In this document: positions 8,747 to 18,616 of the stretch, piece after piece
Position numbering within the stretch: position 1 is the first letter of the stretch
Layout: every line of letters starts with the position of its first letter
NCBI GenBank assembly: GCA_000169075.1
Contig: AAVT01000006.1
Location: forward strand, 154,227-218,226
Length of the DNA stretch: 64,000 nucleotides
Source of the DNA: a marine gamma proteobacterium HTCC2143
Lineage (GTDB): Bacteria > Pseudomonadota > Gammaproteobacteria > Pseudomonadales > Dasaniaceae
Direction: 5' to 3'
The notes under the pieces: model-generated
Told to the model about the DNA's origin: nothing
Seen by the model: only the letters and a program-made list of their open reading frames with translations
The model's database searches: none
Position numbers and translations under genes: made by a program

Positions 8747-9541
8747 TCAATTTGTTAGAAACACGGTTTCTTCAATATATAGCCCTTGTTCGACAGCGCC
8801 AATGATAAAGTGGGCAACATCGGCGCGGCTAATGTTGCCGGATTGTACGCCGTCGAGATTCGTTAATACATGATAGCGATTTTCCGCGGGACTATCGGTC
8901 AAAAAACCCGGCCGAACGATAGTCCACTCCGCAGCGCTTTTCTTGATCAGCGTTTCCTGAATGTCTTTATCGTCATAAATTGTTTTCAGCATCAGTGGCA
9001 ATATCACCGTATCGTAAAAAAATCCGCCGTGGCCTTTGCTATCTCCTGCGCCAATTCCAGTGACAGTAACAAGCCGCGCTTTGTTCGAGGCATTCATTAT
9101 TGCTAAGGTGTTTTTCATACCTTCGGAGAATACATTGACCGGGTCTCGGGTTGCTCCCATACCTATTGTGCTGATAATGACATCGTTCTGTGAAATTGCG
9201 TTGGTGATACTCGGCGCATCAAGGACATCACCGCCTAAAACCGTCAATTGTGGGTGAAAAAAAGGCATACGTTCGGGGCGTCTGGCTAAGGCAGTCACAC
9301 GATGGCCGCGGGCCACCGATCGGCGCACTATTTCTAAGCCAATTCCACTGGTGCCGCCAATAACCAATAGATTAAGCGAAGGCTCAGCCGTGGTTGATAA
9401 AGTGGGGGGTGCCGACCCGACACCTTCGAGCGAGCCACCGTCTTTGCTGCCTTCGCTATTGCCTTGGATATTGCAGCCGGTTATGCCAACGACCACAAAA
9501 AGTAATACCGCTCGTAGACCATTAAATGTATGAGAAAGCAT
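8747..9541 (-). CDS. NAD(P)-binding Rossmann (atypical SDR) protein with lipoprotein signal
   Basis: Residues 1-22 form a signal sequence ending in a lipobox, ITGC, with the acylated cysteine at position 23. A glycine/serine/proline-rich linker follows (24-55), then an atypical SDR domain of the NmrA/YwnB kind: GGTSGIG at 62-68, the basic ALARRPER patch typical of NADP binding, VLGGDVLD, and TIVRPGFLTD near residue 205. The family is normally cytosolic. No internal start with a ribosome site is visible before the Rossmann motif, so the signal peptide looks genuine. Asparagine after the cysteine would favour the outer membrane by E. coli rules. The reaction is unknown. Confidence 0.75.
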   Translation of the reverse strand: MLSHTFNGLRAVLLFVVVGITGCNIQGNSEGSKDGGSLEGVGSAPPTLSTTAEPSLNLLVIGGTSGIGLEIVRRSVARGHRVTALARRPERMPFFHPQLTVLGGDVLDAPSITNAISQNDVIISTIGMGATRDPVNVFSEGMKNTLAIMNASNKARLVTVTGIGAGDSKGHGGFFYDTVILPLMLKTIYDDKDIQETLIKKSAAEWTIVRPGFLTDSPAENRYHVLTNLDGVQSGNISRADVAHFIIGAVEQGLYIEETVFLTN

Positions 9542-9975
9542 GCCATTAATTCCGTGCTGGTCTAAAGTCCGCAGATCAAGCAGGACACTTAAGACGCATT
9601 ATTATCGTATTTGCGGACTGGGGTAGCAGCCTAACAATGAGTGTGCATAGCTGTCTATACAGAAGGACAGCCGATAGCCCGCGCGTCGCTACTGCAGTTT
9701 GTCGTCAAAAGCGGCAAGATAGTTCAACACGGCCTGTCTATTATTACGGCGGATTGTTGGGATTCAGAGTCCCCCGATGGTTTTCATGAAGGATCTTCGT
9801 CGCTGAAAACCACTGAATAAAAATACAGTAAAATGTCTGTTCACCTATTGTGAAGGAGATGCCTTCCTGCCAGAATGATTAACTTGTATTCTAGCTGTTA
9901 TCGCGACGTCTTAGTGATAGCGGGGCTCGAAAAAATTCATAGCCAATTATTACTTGGCGCAAGATAGCTAACTCC
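9542..9975. other. Intergenic region with a hairpin, no gene seen
   Basis: No convincing gene is present between the divergent lipoprotein gene and ruvC. A stem-loop is visible: GGTTTTCA at 9779-9786 pairs with TGAAAACC at 9804-9811 and encloses a smaller GAAG-GAT-CTTC hairpin. There is no following T-run, so it is not a typical terminator and could be a leader structure or a protein site. The usual upstream neighbour of ruvC, yebC, is absent here. Confidence 0.4.
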
Positions 9976-10497
9976 ATGGCATTAATACTCGGCATTGATC
10001 CCGGCTCGCGCAAAACCGGTTTTGGGATCATCAACGTCAATGGGAGCCACCATGATTACGTGACCAGCGGGGTCATTCGGCTGCCGATTGAGCAGGAATT
10101 ACCCGAGCGGATCAAGGTGTTGGTGAGTAGTATCCAAGAAATCATTGCGCTTCACTGCCCCCAGCAAGTTTCGATTGAACAGGTGTTTATGGCAAGCAAT
10201 GCCGGTTCGGCGTTGAAGTTAGGGCAGGCGCGGGGTGCTGCCATTGCTGCCTGTGTCTCTAATGATTTGGAAGTGGCGGAGTATTCGGCTCGGCAAATAA
10301 AGCAAGCGGTGGTGGGAACCGGCGCTGCAAAAAAAGAGCAGGTGCAGCATATGGTCAAAATTTTGCTGAAACTACCGGCGATGCCACAAGAAGATGCTGC
10401 AGATGCTTTGGCCGCAGCCATATGTCATGCACATACCAGCGCTAGTCTGGTTAATTTGGCTGGCGTGAGTCGTATTCGCAGGGGCAGATTACGTTAA
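9976..10497 (+). CDS. ruvC: Crossover junction endodeoxyribonuclease RuvC
   Basis: This 173-residue RNase H-fold Holliday-junction resolvase has the first catalytic aspartate in [14 protein letters not shown] (residue 8). The catalytic glutamate is in VSIEQVFM and the C-terminal acidic pair in [13 protein letters not shown]. It acts with the RuvAB branch-migration motor encoded directly downstream. The length is normal for the family (about 170). The start ATG at 9976 is the first in frame and gives the standard N-terminus. Confidence 0.97.
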   Translation: MALILGIDPGSRKTGFGIINVNGSHHDYVTSGVIRLPIEQELPERIKVLVSSIQEIIALHCPQQVSIEQVFMASNAGSALKLGQARGAAIAACVSNDLEVAEYSARQIKQAVVGTGAAKKEQVQHMVKILLKLPAMPQEDAADALAAAICHAHTSASLVNLAGVSRIRRGRLR

Positions 10498-10561
10498 GAG
10501 AATGTTTTTATCGTGTTGATTCACCCTGTTTGGGTAAACTATTAATGTTATCGAGTGAGTT

Positions 10562-11170
10562 ATGATAGGCAGAATTACGGGAGTCCTCCTGGAAAAGCAA
10601 GCACCTGAATTGCTGGTTGATGTTAACGGCGTAGGTTACGAAATACAGGCGCCAATGACGACAATCTATCAATTGCCGGAAGTGGGACAGGTTGTGGTGT
10701 TACATACTCACTTTGTAGTGCGAGAAGATGCACAATTATTGTATGGTTTTGCCGAGCTTCAAGAGCGTCGTCTGTTTCGAGCTTTGATTAAAGTTAATGG
10801 TGTCGGTCCGAAATTAGCGCTGACTATCTTATCGGGTATTGAGACCGACGAATTTGTCCGCTGCGTTCGCGATGGCGATACCCTCTCGCTAGTGAGATTG
10901 CCCGGCGTTGGCAAAAAAACCGCTGAACGATTACTGGTCGAAATGAAAGATCGACTGAAAGATTGGCAAATCGATAGCATCACCGATGAGTTTAGAGTCT
11001 CGGGCATGGGGTTCTCGAATTCGATAACCGCTGAAGCAGAGAGTGCTCTGATTGCGCTGGGTTATAAACCTCAGGAGGCTGCGAAAGCGATTGCCGCGGC
11101 AAATAATGATAGTATGACAAGCAGCGAACAGTTGATCCGAGCGGCTCTTAAAAATATGGTCAATCGATGA
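10562..11170 (+). CDS. ruvA: Holliday junction branch migration protein RuvA
   Basis: RuvA (202 aa) binds four-way junctions as a tetramer and loads RuvB. The N-terminal OB fold ([19 protein letters not shown]), the two helix-hairpin-helix motifs ([11 protein letters not shown] and [14 protein letters not shown]) and the C-terminal RuvB-contact domain starting near residue 150 are all present. It lies 64 bp after ruvC and 70 bp before ruvB. Confidence 0.97.
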   Translation: MIGRITGVLLEKQAPELLVDVNGVGYEIQAPMTTIYQLPEVGQVVVLHTHFVVREDAQLLYGFAELQERRLFRALIKVNGVGPKLALTILSGIETDEFVRCVRDGDTLSLVRLPGVGKKTAERLLVEMKDRLKDWQIDSITDEFRVSGMGFSNSITAEAESALIALGYKPQEAAKAIAAANNDSMTSSEQLIRAALKNMVNR

Positions 11171-11240
11171 ACGGTTTTCAATCTGAAATACGTATTTTTG
11201 CTTAATTTTCCGCAACGATGGCTAACGAACACATCTGCTA

Positions 11241-12305
11241 ATGATAGAAACTGATCGATTAATAGCCCCCGCCGCTGAACCCCGCGAGGAAGTTCAGGAC
11301 CGAGCAATTCGCCCCAAAACATTGGTGGATTATGTCGGTCAGCCGGTGGTCCGAGAACAGATGGATATTTTTATCAGCGCAGCTAGATTGCGCGACGAAC
11401 CATTGGATCACACCTTGATATTTGGTCCTCCTGGACTGGGTAAAACAACACTGGCTAATATTCTTGCGACAGAAATGGGTGTGTCGTTAAAAACGACATC
11501 TGGACCAGTGTTGGAAAAGGCCGGTGACTTGGCGGCACTGATGACCAATTTAGAGCCTGGTGATGTTCTGTTTATCGATGAAATACATCGCCTAAGCCCC
11601 CAGATTGAAGAAATTTTATACCCGGCTATGGAAGACTACCAGCTGGACATCATGATTGGGGAAGGTCCTGCCGCACGCTCAATTAAATTGGATCTACCCC
11701 CGTTTACATTGGTGGGGGCAACAACCCGGGCTGGACTACTGACCTCACCGCTACGCGACCGATTTGGTATTGTGCAGCGGCTGGAGTTTTATAATACCGA
11801 AGACCTAACTCATATCGTCAGTCGATCTGCTGCCATATTGGACGTACTCATGGATGAGGAGGGAGCCTGCGAAATTGCCCGTCGTTCCAGAGGAACGCCC
11901 CGTATTGCTAATCGCTTACTGAGGCGTGTCCGTGATTACGCAGACGTAAAAGGTGACGGCTCCATTACCAAATCGATCGCTGATAAAGCGCTGGATATGC
12001 TCAATATTGACCAACATGGATTTGACCACTTGGATCGGCGCTTATTGCTGGCATTAATCGAAAAGTTTGACGGTGGTCCGGTAGGTGTTGATAGTTTAGC
12101 GGCTGCAATTAGCGAAGAGCGCGGTACGATAGAAGACGTATTGGAGCCTTATCTCATTCAGCAAGGCTATATTTTGCGATCGCCGCGTGGACGAATGGCT
12201 ACCCGCAATGCCTATCTGCATTTTGGGTTAGACTATTCTCGCGATGATCACAGCGCTGGAAAACCAGACGTACCTCAAAATGAAAACGAGGGTTCGACGG
12301 GTTGA
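11241..12305 (+). CDS. ruvB: Holliday junction branch migration ATPase RuvB
   Basis: This 354-residue AAA+ motor has Walker [12 protein letters not shown] at 62-72, Walker B FIDEIHR with D113/E114, sensor-1 GATTRAGLL and the arginine-rich winged-helix C-terminus ([15 protein letters not shown]). It drives branch migration with RuvA. The C-terminal tail past residue 335 is short, polar and not conserved. The stop TGA overlaps the ybgC ATG by one base, so the two are translationally coupled. Confidence 0.97.
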   Translation: MIETDRLIAPAAEPREEVQDRAIRPKTLVDYVGQPVVREQMDIFISAARLRDEPLDHTLIFGPPGLGKTTLANILATEMGVSLKTTSGPVLEKAGDLAALMTNLEPGDVLFIDEIHRLSPQIEEILYPAMEDYQLDIMIGEGPAARSIKLDLPPFTLVGATTRAGLLTSPLRDRFGIVQRLEFYNTEDLTHIVSRSAAILDVLMDEEGACEIARRSRGTPRIANRLLRRVRDYADVKGDGSITKSIADKALDMLNIDQHGFDHLDRRLLLALIEKFDGGPVGVDSLAAAISEERGTIEDVLEPYLIQQGYILRSPRGRMATRNAYLHFGLDYSRDDHSAGKPDVPQNENEGSTG

Positions 12306-12763
12306 TGCCTGCCTCTTCAACAGTTAAACCATTTGAATGGCCTCTGAGAGTTTATATTGAAGATACTGATGCGGGTGGTATCGTCTATTATGTAAATTAC
12401 TTAAAATACATAGAGAGAGCGCGCACCGAATTTATGCGCAGTCTCGGTTTTGATAAAGGTGATGTCTTTAGCAAGGAGCTGATGTTTGTTGTGCACTCAC
12501 TGAGTAGCGCGTATAAAAAGCCGGCTAGGCTCGACGACGTTTTGGTTGCTACCGCTCAGGTTGTTAAAGCAGGTAAGACGTATATGGTGATGGTGCAGGA
12601 AGTGTACAAAATCGTCACTGCAGTCAATAATGATGGCGAGAGTGAGAGCAGGGAACTGCTGTGCCGTGCGGAAGTCAAATTAGCTTGTGTGAAGCAGCAG
12701 ACGATCAAGCCGCACCGTATCCCCGATGGTATATTAACGGCCATTAATCGAAAGATTAGCTGA
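12305..12763 (+). CDS. ybgC: Tol-Pal-associated acyl-CoA thioesterase YbgC
   Basis: This 152-residue hotdog-fold thioesterase carries the 4-hydroxybenzoyl-CoA thioesterase motif YIEDTDAGGIVYYVNYLKY with its catalytic aspartate, then ERARTEFMRSLG. YbgC proteins hydrolyse acyl-CoAs or acyl-ACPs and are linked to phospholipid supply at the envelope. The start is the ATG at 12305, within the TGATG overlap with ruvB. The frame could also use a TTG three bases earlier. It heads the tol-pal gene set. Confidence 0.93.
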   Translation: MPASSTVKPFEWPLRVYIEDTDAGGIVYYVNYLKYIERARTEFMRSLGFDKGDVFSKELMFVVHSLSSAYKKPARLDDVLVATAQVVKAGKTYMVMVQEVYKIVTAVNNDGESESRELLCRAEVKLACVKQQTIKPHRIPDGILTAINRKIS

Positions 12764-12844
12764 ATAGTAGGTAAACAGTTGTCAGTAAAACAACCGCATT
12801 CATTCACTCAATTATGAGAAGTCGGTTCTAGGGAGCAAGTAGAC

Positions 12845-13567
12845 GTGACAGAAGAGCTTTCAGTTTGGCAGTTAGTTGCCAACGCCAGTTTAACCGTACA
12901 GGCAGTAATGGCGCTGTTATTTATTTTTTCAGCGATATCCTGGTTTATGATTGTACAGCGAGGTTTTTATTTTCGCGCCTGCAATAGAGCTATGCAGAAT
13001 TTCGAACACCAATTTTGGTCTGGCATGGATCTAAGTCAGTTGTTTCGACAAGGGTCTGCCGACATAGAATCGGGCGCTTCTTTTGTTGGTATGGAAAGTA
13101 TTTTTCGAGCCGGATTTAAAGAGTTCTCTCGATTGCGCCAACAACCGGGTGTTGATGCCGACGCGGTTATGCAAGGCGCACAACGATCAATGCGTGTAGC
13201 GACCTCCCGGGAAGAAGAACAAATGGATACTCATTTACCGTTTCTCGCGACCGTCGGTTCTATTAGTCCTTATGTTGGCTTGTTTGGTACCGTCTGGGGA
13301 ATCATGACATCATTCCAAAGTCTGGCAACAATGAATCAGGCGACATTGGCTACGGTAGCACCGGGTATTTCAGAAGCGCTAGTGGCGACGGCGATGGGTT
13401 TGTTTGCGGCTATACCTGCGGTCATGGCCTACAACCGATATTCTTCACGAGTAGAAATTTTGCTCAACAAATACGACAGTTTTAGCGATGAGTTTTATGG
13501 GATTCTGCATCGACAGGCGCACACGGCTCCGATGCCGCCAACACAGCCGTCTCAAAGCAAAGGATAG
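12845..13567 (+). CDS. tolQ: Tol-Pal system proton channel subunit TolQ
   Basis: This 240-residue inner-membrane protein of the TolQ/ExbB/MotA family has three membrane segments: about residues 17-37, 135-160 and 172-195 (VGLFGTVWGIM and LVATAMGLFAAIPAVMAYNR). With TolR it forms the proton-driven stator that energises TolA. It starts with GTG at 12845 after GGGAGCAAG. It is followed by tolR five bases after its stop codon. Confidence 0.96.
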   Translation: MTEELSVWQLVANASLTVQAVMALLFIFSAISWFMIVQRGFYFRACNRAMQNFEHQFWSGMDLSQLFRQGSADIESGASFVGMESIFRAGFKEFSRLRQQPGVDADAVMQGAQRSMRVATSREEEQMDTHLPFLATVGSISPYVGLFGTVWGIMTSFQSLATMNQATLATVAPGISEALVATAMGLFAAIPAVMAYNRYSSRVEILLNKYDSFSDEFYGILHRQAHTAPMPPTQPSQSKG

Positions 13568-13572
13568 CCATT

Positions 13573-13992
13573 ATGGCCAGACGTCAGAAGCGCCGTAAAC
13601 CTATGTCAGACATCAATGTAGTTCCCTACATCGATGTCATGCTGGTTTTGCTGATTGTTTTTATGGTGACGGCACCGATGTTGATGCAAGGTGTCAAAGT
13701 GGACTTGCCAAAAGCGTCGACAGTTCCTGTTGGCCCGCAGGATGACGAGCCATTAATTGTCTCTGTGAAGGCTGACGGGAGTTTTTTTATTAACTTGGGG
13801 AAAGACAAAGAGATATCACAGTCATTAAATGTGGTTCAGGATAAAGTGAGTAAAATAATTCGCCGAAAACCAGACACCGCGGTGCTGGTGTGGGGGGACA
13901 AAAATGTGCCTTATGGCAACGTGGTGGAATTAATGGCGGCCCTGCAGGCAGCGGGCGCACCATCCGTTGGCCTAGTGACGGAAAATCCCTGA
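13573..13992 (+). CDS. tolR: Tol-Pal system protein TolR
   Basis: This 139-residue ExbD/TolR-family protein has one N-terminal membrane segment, VMLVLLIVFMVTAPML. It is preceded by SDINVVPYID, which holds the conserved aspartate that carries protons through the TolQ channel. A periplasmic dimerisation domain follows, ending AAGAPSVGLVTENP. It is in frame order directly after tolQ and before tolA. Confidence 0.96.
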   Translation: MARRQKRRKPMSDINVVPYIDVMLVLLIVFMVTAPMLMQGVKVDLPKASTVPVGPQDDEPLIVSVKADGSFFINLGKDKEISQSLNVVQDKVSKIIRRKPDTAVLVWGDKNVPYGNVVELMAALQAAGAPSVGLVTENP

Positions 13993-13999
13993 ATCTACT

Positions 14000-14758
14000 A
14001 TGTATAAGTCGCTGACTTTACCATTATTAGCCACGCTTTTTTTTCATGGAGTGATTTTGGCGTTCATAATTATCGACGCGCCAGAGCCGGAGCCATTGGT
14101 AAAGCGAGCGAAAATTCAATATATCAAGGCCGAGTTGGTAACTATCGACAAGCCAAAGGCAAAGCCTGTAACACCTGTCACCATCAAGCCCAAAAAGACT
14201 GACGACACAGCACAAAAAGCAGCCCTGGCGTCGAAGAAAAAAATTGAGCAGCAACGAAAAATCAAAGAGGCTAAAGCCGAGCAACAGAAGGTTGTCGAAT
14301 TACAGAAAAAAGAACGCTATCAAAAAGAGCTGCAACAGCAAGAGCGGCAAAAGGCAAAACGCCTGGCAGAGCAGCGACGCTTGAAGGAACAGCAAGATAA
14401 AGATTTTGCTGATGCCATTGCCCAAGAAAATGCCGAGAGCCAGAGATTTAATGATACCGAACTGGCAAATTCATATATCGCGCTGATTACTGAGGTCATT
14501 GAAAGCAATTGGAACCGTCCTCCCAGTGCTCGCAACAGCATGGAGGTGGTATTGGCGATACAGATGGTACCCACCGGTGAGGTGGTGAGCGTCAGAGTGT
14601 TAAATGGTAGCGGTAATTCAGCATTTGATCGCTCGGCTGAAAACGCGGTACTAAAAGCGGAGCGGTTCCCAGAGTTACAGCAATTGCCCAGTAGAATATT
14701 TGAAGCGAATTTTCGTCGCTTACGATTAAAGTTTAGACCAGAGGATTTACGTCTGTGA
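14000..14758 (+). CDS. tolA: Tol-Pal system protein TolA
   Basis: TolA spans the periplasm from the TolQR motor to Pal. This 252-residue version has an N-terminal membrane helix (LLATLFFHGVILAFII, about 9-24), a proline/lysine segment and a long charged helix rich in K, E and Q (about 70-150). A C-terminal TonB-like domain (about 160-252) includes ALITEVIESNWNRP and GSGNSAFDRSAENAV. It is much shorter than E. coli TolA (421 aa) but normal for non-enteric gammaproteobacteria. The stop overlaps the tolB start. Confidence 0.95.
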   Translation: MYKSLTLPLLATLFFHGVILAFIIIDAPEPEPLVKRAKIQYIKAELVTIDKPKAKPVTPVTIKPKKTDDTAQKAALASKKKIEQQRKIKEAKAEQQKVVELQKKERYQKELQQQERQKAKRLAEQRRLKEQQDKDFADAIAQENAESQRFNDTELANSYIALITEVIESNWNRPPSARNSMEVVLAIQMVPTGEVVSVRVLNGSGNSAFDRSAENAVLKAERFPELQQLPSRIFEANFRRLRLKFRPEDLRL

Positions 14759-16044
14759 TACGAATTGCGTTAATAGTGTTTACGTTAATGGCCCTTACCA
14801 GCCAGGTGTCGGCTCAGCTAATTATTGAAATCACCAAGGGTGTGGATAATCCTACAGCGATTGCGATAGTGCCTTTCGGTTGGGAGGGCGGAGGCATCCC
14901 TAAAGAGGACGTAGCGACCATTATTGAAACAGATTTACAGAGAACTGGGCAGTTTTCTCCGGTCCCTAAGGAAGACATGTTGAGCACGCCTCAGGATAAA
15001 AGTGAGGTGTATTTTCGAGACTGGCGAGCACTCAATGTTGACTACTTGTTGGTTGGAAAGCTGGTGCCTACGGCAGAGGGTTTGCAGGCTGAATATGCGC
15101 TGTTTGATGTCTATACTCAGGCGTTAGTGCTAGAGGATCGACAAACCGGTAGCGCAGAGAGCCTGCGTGATATTGCACATGGCATTAGCGACCGAGTTTA
15201 TCAAAAGCTGACCGGCATCCGGGGTGCGTTTAGCACTAAGTTACTCTATGTGTCTGCTGTGGGTAGAGGCGACGCCCAATACACCTATCGCTTGCTGATC
15301 TCAGATGTTGACGGGGCCAGAGAGAGGATCATCTTCGAGAGTCAGGAACCAATATTGACGCCGAGCTGGTCTCCTGACGGTGAAACTATTGCGTATGTCT
15401 CCTTTGAAACAACGCGGCCAGCTATTTACAGTCATAATCTTCGAACCAACGAACGCAGTCAACTGACCAACTTCAAAGGTTTAAATGGTGCGCCCGCTTG
15501 GTCACCAGACGGCAAACAGCTGGCAATGGTCTTGTCGAAAGATGGAAGTCCGGATATTTATATCATGACTGTGGCTACTCGAGAATTGAAGCGAGTGACA
15601 CGGCATTTTGCAATCGATACGGAGCCGTCTTGGATGCCCGATGGAAAATCTCTAGTTTATACCTCAGACCGCGGTGGCAAACCGCAAATTTACCAGGTTA
15701 CTCTTGCCAGTGGATATGAAGAGCGGGTTACGTTTGAGGGAAGTTATAACGCTAAAGCAAAGGTGGTTCCAGCTGGGGGTGGAATTATCATGGTCCATCG
15801 GTCGATGGGTAGGGACCATATTGCATTGCTGGATATAGAACGGGGTAAAATTAATATACTGACGGAAACAGATTTGGATGAATCTCCAAGTATTGCACCC
15901 AATGGCGCGATTTTATTATACGCCACCAAAGTCCGAGGAAAGGGGGTATTAGCAGCGGTGTCTCTTGATGGCGGTACTAAATATTTTATGCCTTCCCGGT
16001 TTGGCGATGTAAGAGAGCCAGCCTGGTCGCCTTTCCTAAACTGA
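14755..16044 (+). CDS. tolB: Tol-Pal system beta-propeller protein TolB
   Basis: This 429-residue periplasmic protein has a signal peptide with a predicted cut after SQVSA (residue 20). An N-terminal alpha-beta domain follows, then a six-bladed propeller built from PD40-type repeats such as SWSPDGETIAYVS, AWSPDGKQLAMV and SWMPDGKSLVYTSDRGG. It binds Pal at the outer membrane and is regulated by TolA. The GTG start at 14755 overlaps the tolA stop by three bases. Confidence 0.97.
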   Translation: MIRIALIVFTLMALTSQVSAQLIIEITKGVDNPTAIAIVPFGWEGGGIPKEDVATIIETDLQRTGQFSPVPKEDMLSTPQDKSEVYFRDWRALNVDYLLVGKLVPTAEGLQAEYALFDVYTQALVLEDRQTGSAESLRDIAHGISDRVYQKLTGIRGAFSTKLLYVSAVGRGDAQYTYRLLISDVDGARERIIFESQEPILTPSWSPDGETIAYVSFETTRPAIYSHNLRTNERSQLTNFKGLNGAPAWSPDGKQLAMVLSKDGSPDIYIMTVATRELKRVTRHFAIDTEPSWMPDGKSLVYTSDRGGKPQIYQVTLASGYEERVTFEGSYNAKAKVVPAGGGIIMVHRSMGRDHIALLDIERGKINILTETDLDESPSIAPNGAILLYATKVRGKGVLAAVSLDGGTKYFMPSRFGDVREPAWSPFLN

Positions 16045-16302
16045 AAGAGTAATAAATGGCCTTATCTTACGGGTCTGTGAATAAGTTTTAACGATTTCAT
16101 GGTGATTTTGCGTCAGATTCCGTAAAATCTGTGAAATAAGGGTAAACATGGGCTAACATCGTGGTTCATAGAGCGATTTGCGACTAGACTACGAATATAA
16201 GGTATCAATTGAGTGCGGTTATTGGCTCATGCGATATCAATGTTGAATGTGTAAGCCCTAACTAAACAATTAATTTGCTAACCTGACTATTTAGGATTGA
16301 AT

Positions 16303-16830
16303 ATGGAAATGAAAAGAACTCAACTACTAGGCGCCATCTTGGCCTCCGTATTACTTGTAGGCTGTGCTAGTAACGATACAGTGGAAGATACGTCTGATGC
16401 TGATCGTATTGCTGCAGAGCAAGCCGCTGATGCAGAAGCCGCAGCACGAAGCGCTGCTGCTGCAGCAGAGGCAGAAGCTGTAAGGGTCGCCGCTGAAGAA
16501 GCTGCTGCGAATTTGCAGACTATCTTCTACTTTGACTTTGACCAGGCGACGTTGTCGGCGGATACCCGCGAAGCCCTTGATAGTCAGATTGCGGTACTGA
16601 ACGAAAACAGCAATAAAGTGCGATTAGAAGGTCATGCTGATGAGCGCGGCACGCGTGAATATAATATGGCACTGGCAGAACGACGAGCTAATGCTATTGC
16701 TAACTACATGATTATTAATGGTGTTGCTCGCTATCGTGTTGAGACCGTCAGCTACGGTGAAGAGCGTCCGGTATCTGCCGGTAGTAGTGAATCTTCTTAC
16801 AGTGAAAACCGTCGCGTTGAGTTGAAGTAA
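16303..16830 (+). CDS. pal: Peptidoglycan-associated lipoprotein Pal
   Basis: The protein has a lipobox LVGC, so it is an outer-membrane lipoprotein. An unusually alanine/glutamate-rich linker (about residues 30-70) precedes an OmpA-like peptidoglycan-binding domain with FYFDFDQATL, LEGHADERGTREYN and RRANAIANYM. I chose the ATG at 16303 because AGGA lies six bases upstream; a TTG at 16297 is in frame but less likely. The 252-bp gap after tolB suggests that pal has its own promoter. Confidence 0.95.
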   Translation: MEMKRTQLLGAILASVLLVGCASNDTVEDTSDADRIAAEQAADAEAAARSAAAAAEAEAVRVAAEEAAANLQTIFYFDFDQATLSADTREALDSQIAVLNENSNKVRLEGHADERGTREYNMALAERRANAIANYMIINGVARYRVETVSYGEERPVSAGSSESSYSENRRVELK

Positions 16831-16878
16831 TTCCCCACAACGTTTTAGTTTGTTAATCGGCATATAGAACTACGTCAT

Positions 16879-17682
16879 ATGTTTATTCGATTAAAAATCA
16901 ATACCGCGCTGATGGTCAGTGCGGTTTTTGTTTATAGTAACGCTAGCTTTGCACAGGCGCCAATCGTTGACGCCAGTGTCGGCGCCCCGCAAGTTGCTGT
17001 TAGCGCAATGCCTGTCGCGGTTGAACCCGTCTCTGGGGGAAATCAGGGGCAGGGTGAGCTTTTTTATCAGCTACAATTATTACAACAAGAAGTCATGGAG
17101 TTACGAGGCACTGTTGAAGAGCAGGCCTATCAGCTGAAACAGCTCAAAGATCAAAGCATGGAGCGCTATATTGATTTGGATCGTCGTTTGGGGCAGGCTG
17201 CTAATGCCGTTCCCTCGGCAGTAAATACAGATTCCGGTAGTGGCCTCAACGGTAATGCCGAAAATGTAGTCCCGCCAGTTATTATGGTCCAGCCTGAAGA
17301 AAAAACTGCCTATGACCGAGCCTATGCCTTAGTCACCAGCCGTCGATTCGATGATGCGCTAGAGGCGTTCAAACAATTTGTCATTGATTACCCCGAAGGG
17401 AAATACGCCCCGAATAGTTTCTACTGGATGGGTGAGTTGTATCAGGTGATTACACCGCAGGATCTTGAGTCAGCACGACAAGTGTTTACACAGCTAATCG
17501 ATCAATATCCTGGTCACGCGAAAATCCCAGATGCGATGTATAAATTGGGCAAAGTGTATTTTTTGAAAGGCAATAGAAGTAAGTCACAGGATTTACTTGA
17601 TCAAGTGATTGCAGATTACAGCACTGGTTCAAACTCTTCAGCGGCCAATAAAGCCCGGCAATTTATAAACGCCAACTTTTAA
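16879..17682 (+). CDS. cpoB: Cell division coordinator CpoB (YbgF)
   Basis: This 267-residue periplasmic protein has a signal peptide cut near ASFA. A coiled-coil trimerisation segment (about 55-95, QLQLLQQEVMELRGTVEEQA) precedes a C-terminal TPR domain (about 140-267), with ALVTSRRFDDALEAFKQFV and the repeat YPGHAKIPDAMYKLGKVYF. CpoB modulates Tol-Pal and PBP1B during division. Its position after pal is conserved. Confidence 0.94.
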   Translation: MFIRLKINTALMVSAVFVYSNASFAQAPIVDASVGAPQVAVSAMPVAVEPVSGGNQGQGELFYQLQLLQQEVMELRGTVEEQAYQLKQLKDQSMERYIDLDRRLGQAANAVPSAVNTDSGSGLNGNAENVVPPVIMVQPEEKTAYDRAYALVTSRRFDDALEAFKQFVIDYPEGKYAPNSFYWMGELYQVITPQDLESARQVFTQLIDQYPGHAKIPDAMYKLGKVYFLKGNRSKSQDLLDQVIADYSTGSNSSAANKARQFINANF

Positions 17683-17708
17683 TAGCAAACCGCCTTAAAT
17701 TCACCTGT

Positions 17709-17741
17709 AAAAAGTGCTGGGTATTCGCCTGTCACTTTTTT
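17709..17741 (+). terminator. Possible intrinsic terminator after cpoB
   Basis: AAAAAGTG (17709-17716) is the inverted complement of CACTTTTT (17733-17740), and one further T follows. It lies between cpoB and queE. The stem is AT-rich with a 16-nt loop, so it is weak and could be partial read-through. Confidence 0.4.
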
Positions 17742-17753
17742 GATTCCCGTAAA

Positions 17754-18398
17754 ATGACTGACCTTAGACTGACTGAAATTTTTTATTCCCTGCAGGGCGA
17801 AACTCGGACAGTGGGTTTACCGACCGTTTTTGTGCGTCTGACAGGTTGCCCGCTGCGTTGTGCTTATTGCGACACCGAATATGCCTTTCATGGTGGTGAA
17901 AAATGGAGCTTGCAAGCCATTCAAGAAAAGGTAGCCAGCTATCATCCCAGATATGTGACGGTGACCGGTGGCGAACCTTTAGCGCAACCTAATTGTTGGC
18001 CGTTGTTGACCGCATTATGTGATCAAGGCTATGAAGTGTCACTGGAAACCAGCGGTGCGATTAGTCTGCTGGGCGTCGATTCCAGGGTGGTAAAGGTAAT
18101 GGATCTAAAGACCCCAGCTTCTAATGAAATGTCGCGCAATCTGTATGAAAACATTGAGCTACTATCGCCTCAGGACCAGATAAAATTTGTTATCTGCGAT
18201 CGTAAGGATTATGAGTGGGCCAGATTTAAACTTGACGAACACCGCCTCGTAGACCGTGTTGATGAGGTATTGTTTTCACCCAGTTTCGGTCAGATTGAAT
18301 CGGCTGAACTGGCGGAGTGGATCCTTGCGGATAACCTGCCTGTGAGATTTCAGGTACAACTGCATAAATTGTTATGGAATGACGCAGCGGGCCATTGA
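17754..18398 (+). CDS. queE: 7-carboxy-7-deazaguanine synthase QueE
   Basis: This 214-residue radical-SAM enzyme makes CDG in queuosine biosynthesis. The cluster motif C-x3-C-x2-C is at C32, C36 and C39 (GCPLRCAYC). YSLQGETRTVG near the N-terminus and TVTGGEPL (about residue 66) complete the QueE signature. The gene follows cpoB, as in many gammaproteobacteria, but the usual partner queC is not next to it in this window. Confidence 0.94.
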   Translation: MTDLRLTEIFYSLQGETRTVGLPTVFVRLTGCPLRCAYCDTEYAFHGGEKWSLQAIQEKVASYHPRYVTVTGGEPLAQPNCWPLLTALCDQGYEVSLETSGAISLLGVDSRVVKVMDLKTPASNEMSRNLYENIELLSPQDQIKFVICDRKDYEWARFKLDEHRLVDRVDEVLFSPSFGQIESAELAEWILADNLPVRFQVQLHKLLWNDAAGH

Positions 18399-18616
18399 GC
18401 TGTTGCCCATCGTTTGGGAAAGCGGAGCCTAGCCGACTGTCTCCGGCGATTGCTCGTGATTGGCTGCCGAATAATAAGAACTAGTAAACGATAGATCAGA
18501 GGACTGCATGGTGGCGTGATTAAGGTCGACAAAAAATCTTATAACGTTTGGTTAAATGGGTACCAAAATCGATGACTTTGAATACCCATATCGACAGCTT
18601 TGCTATATTTTTGTTG

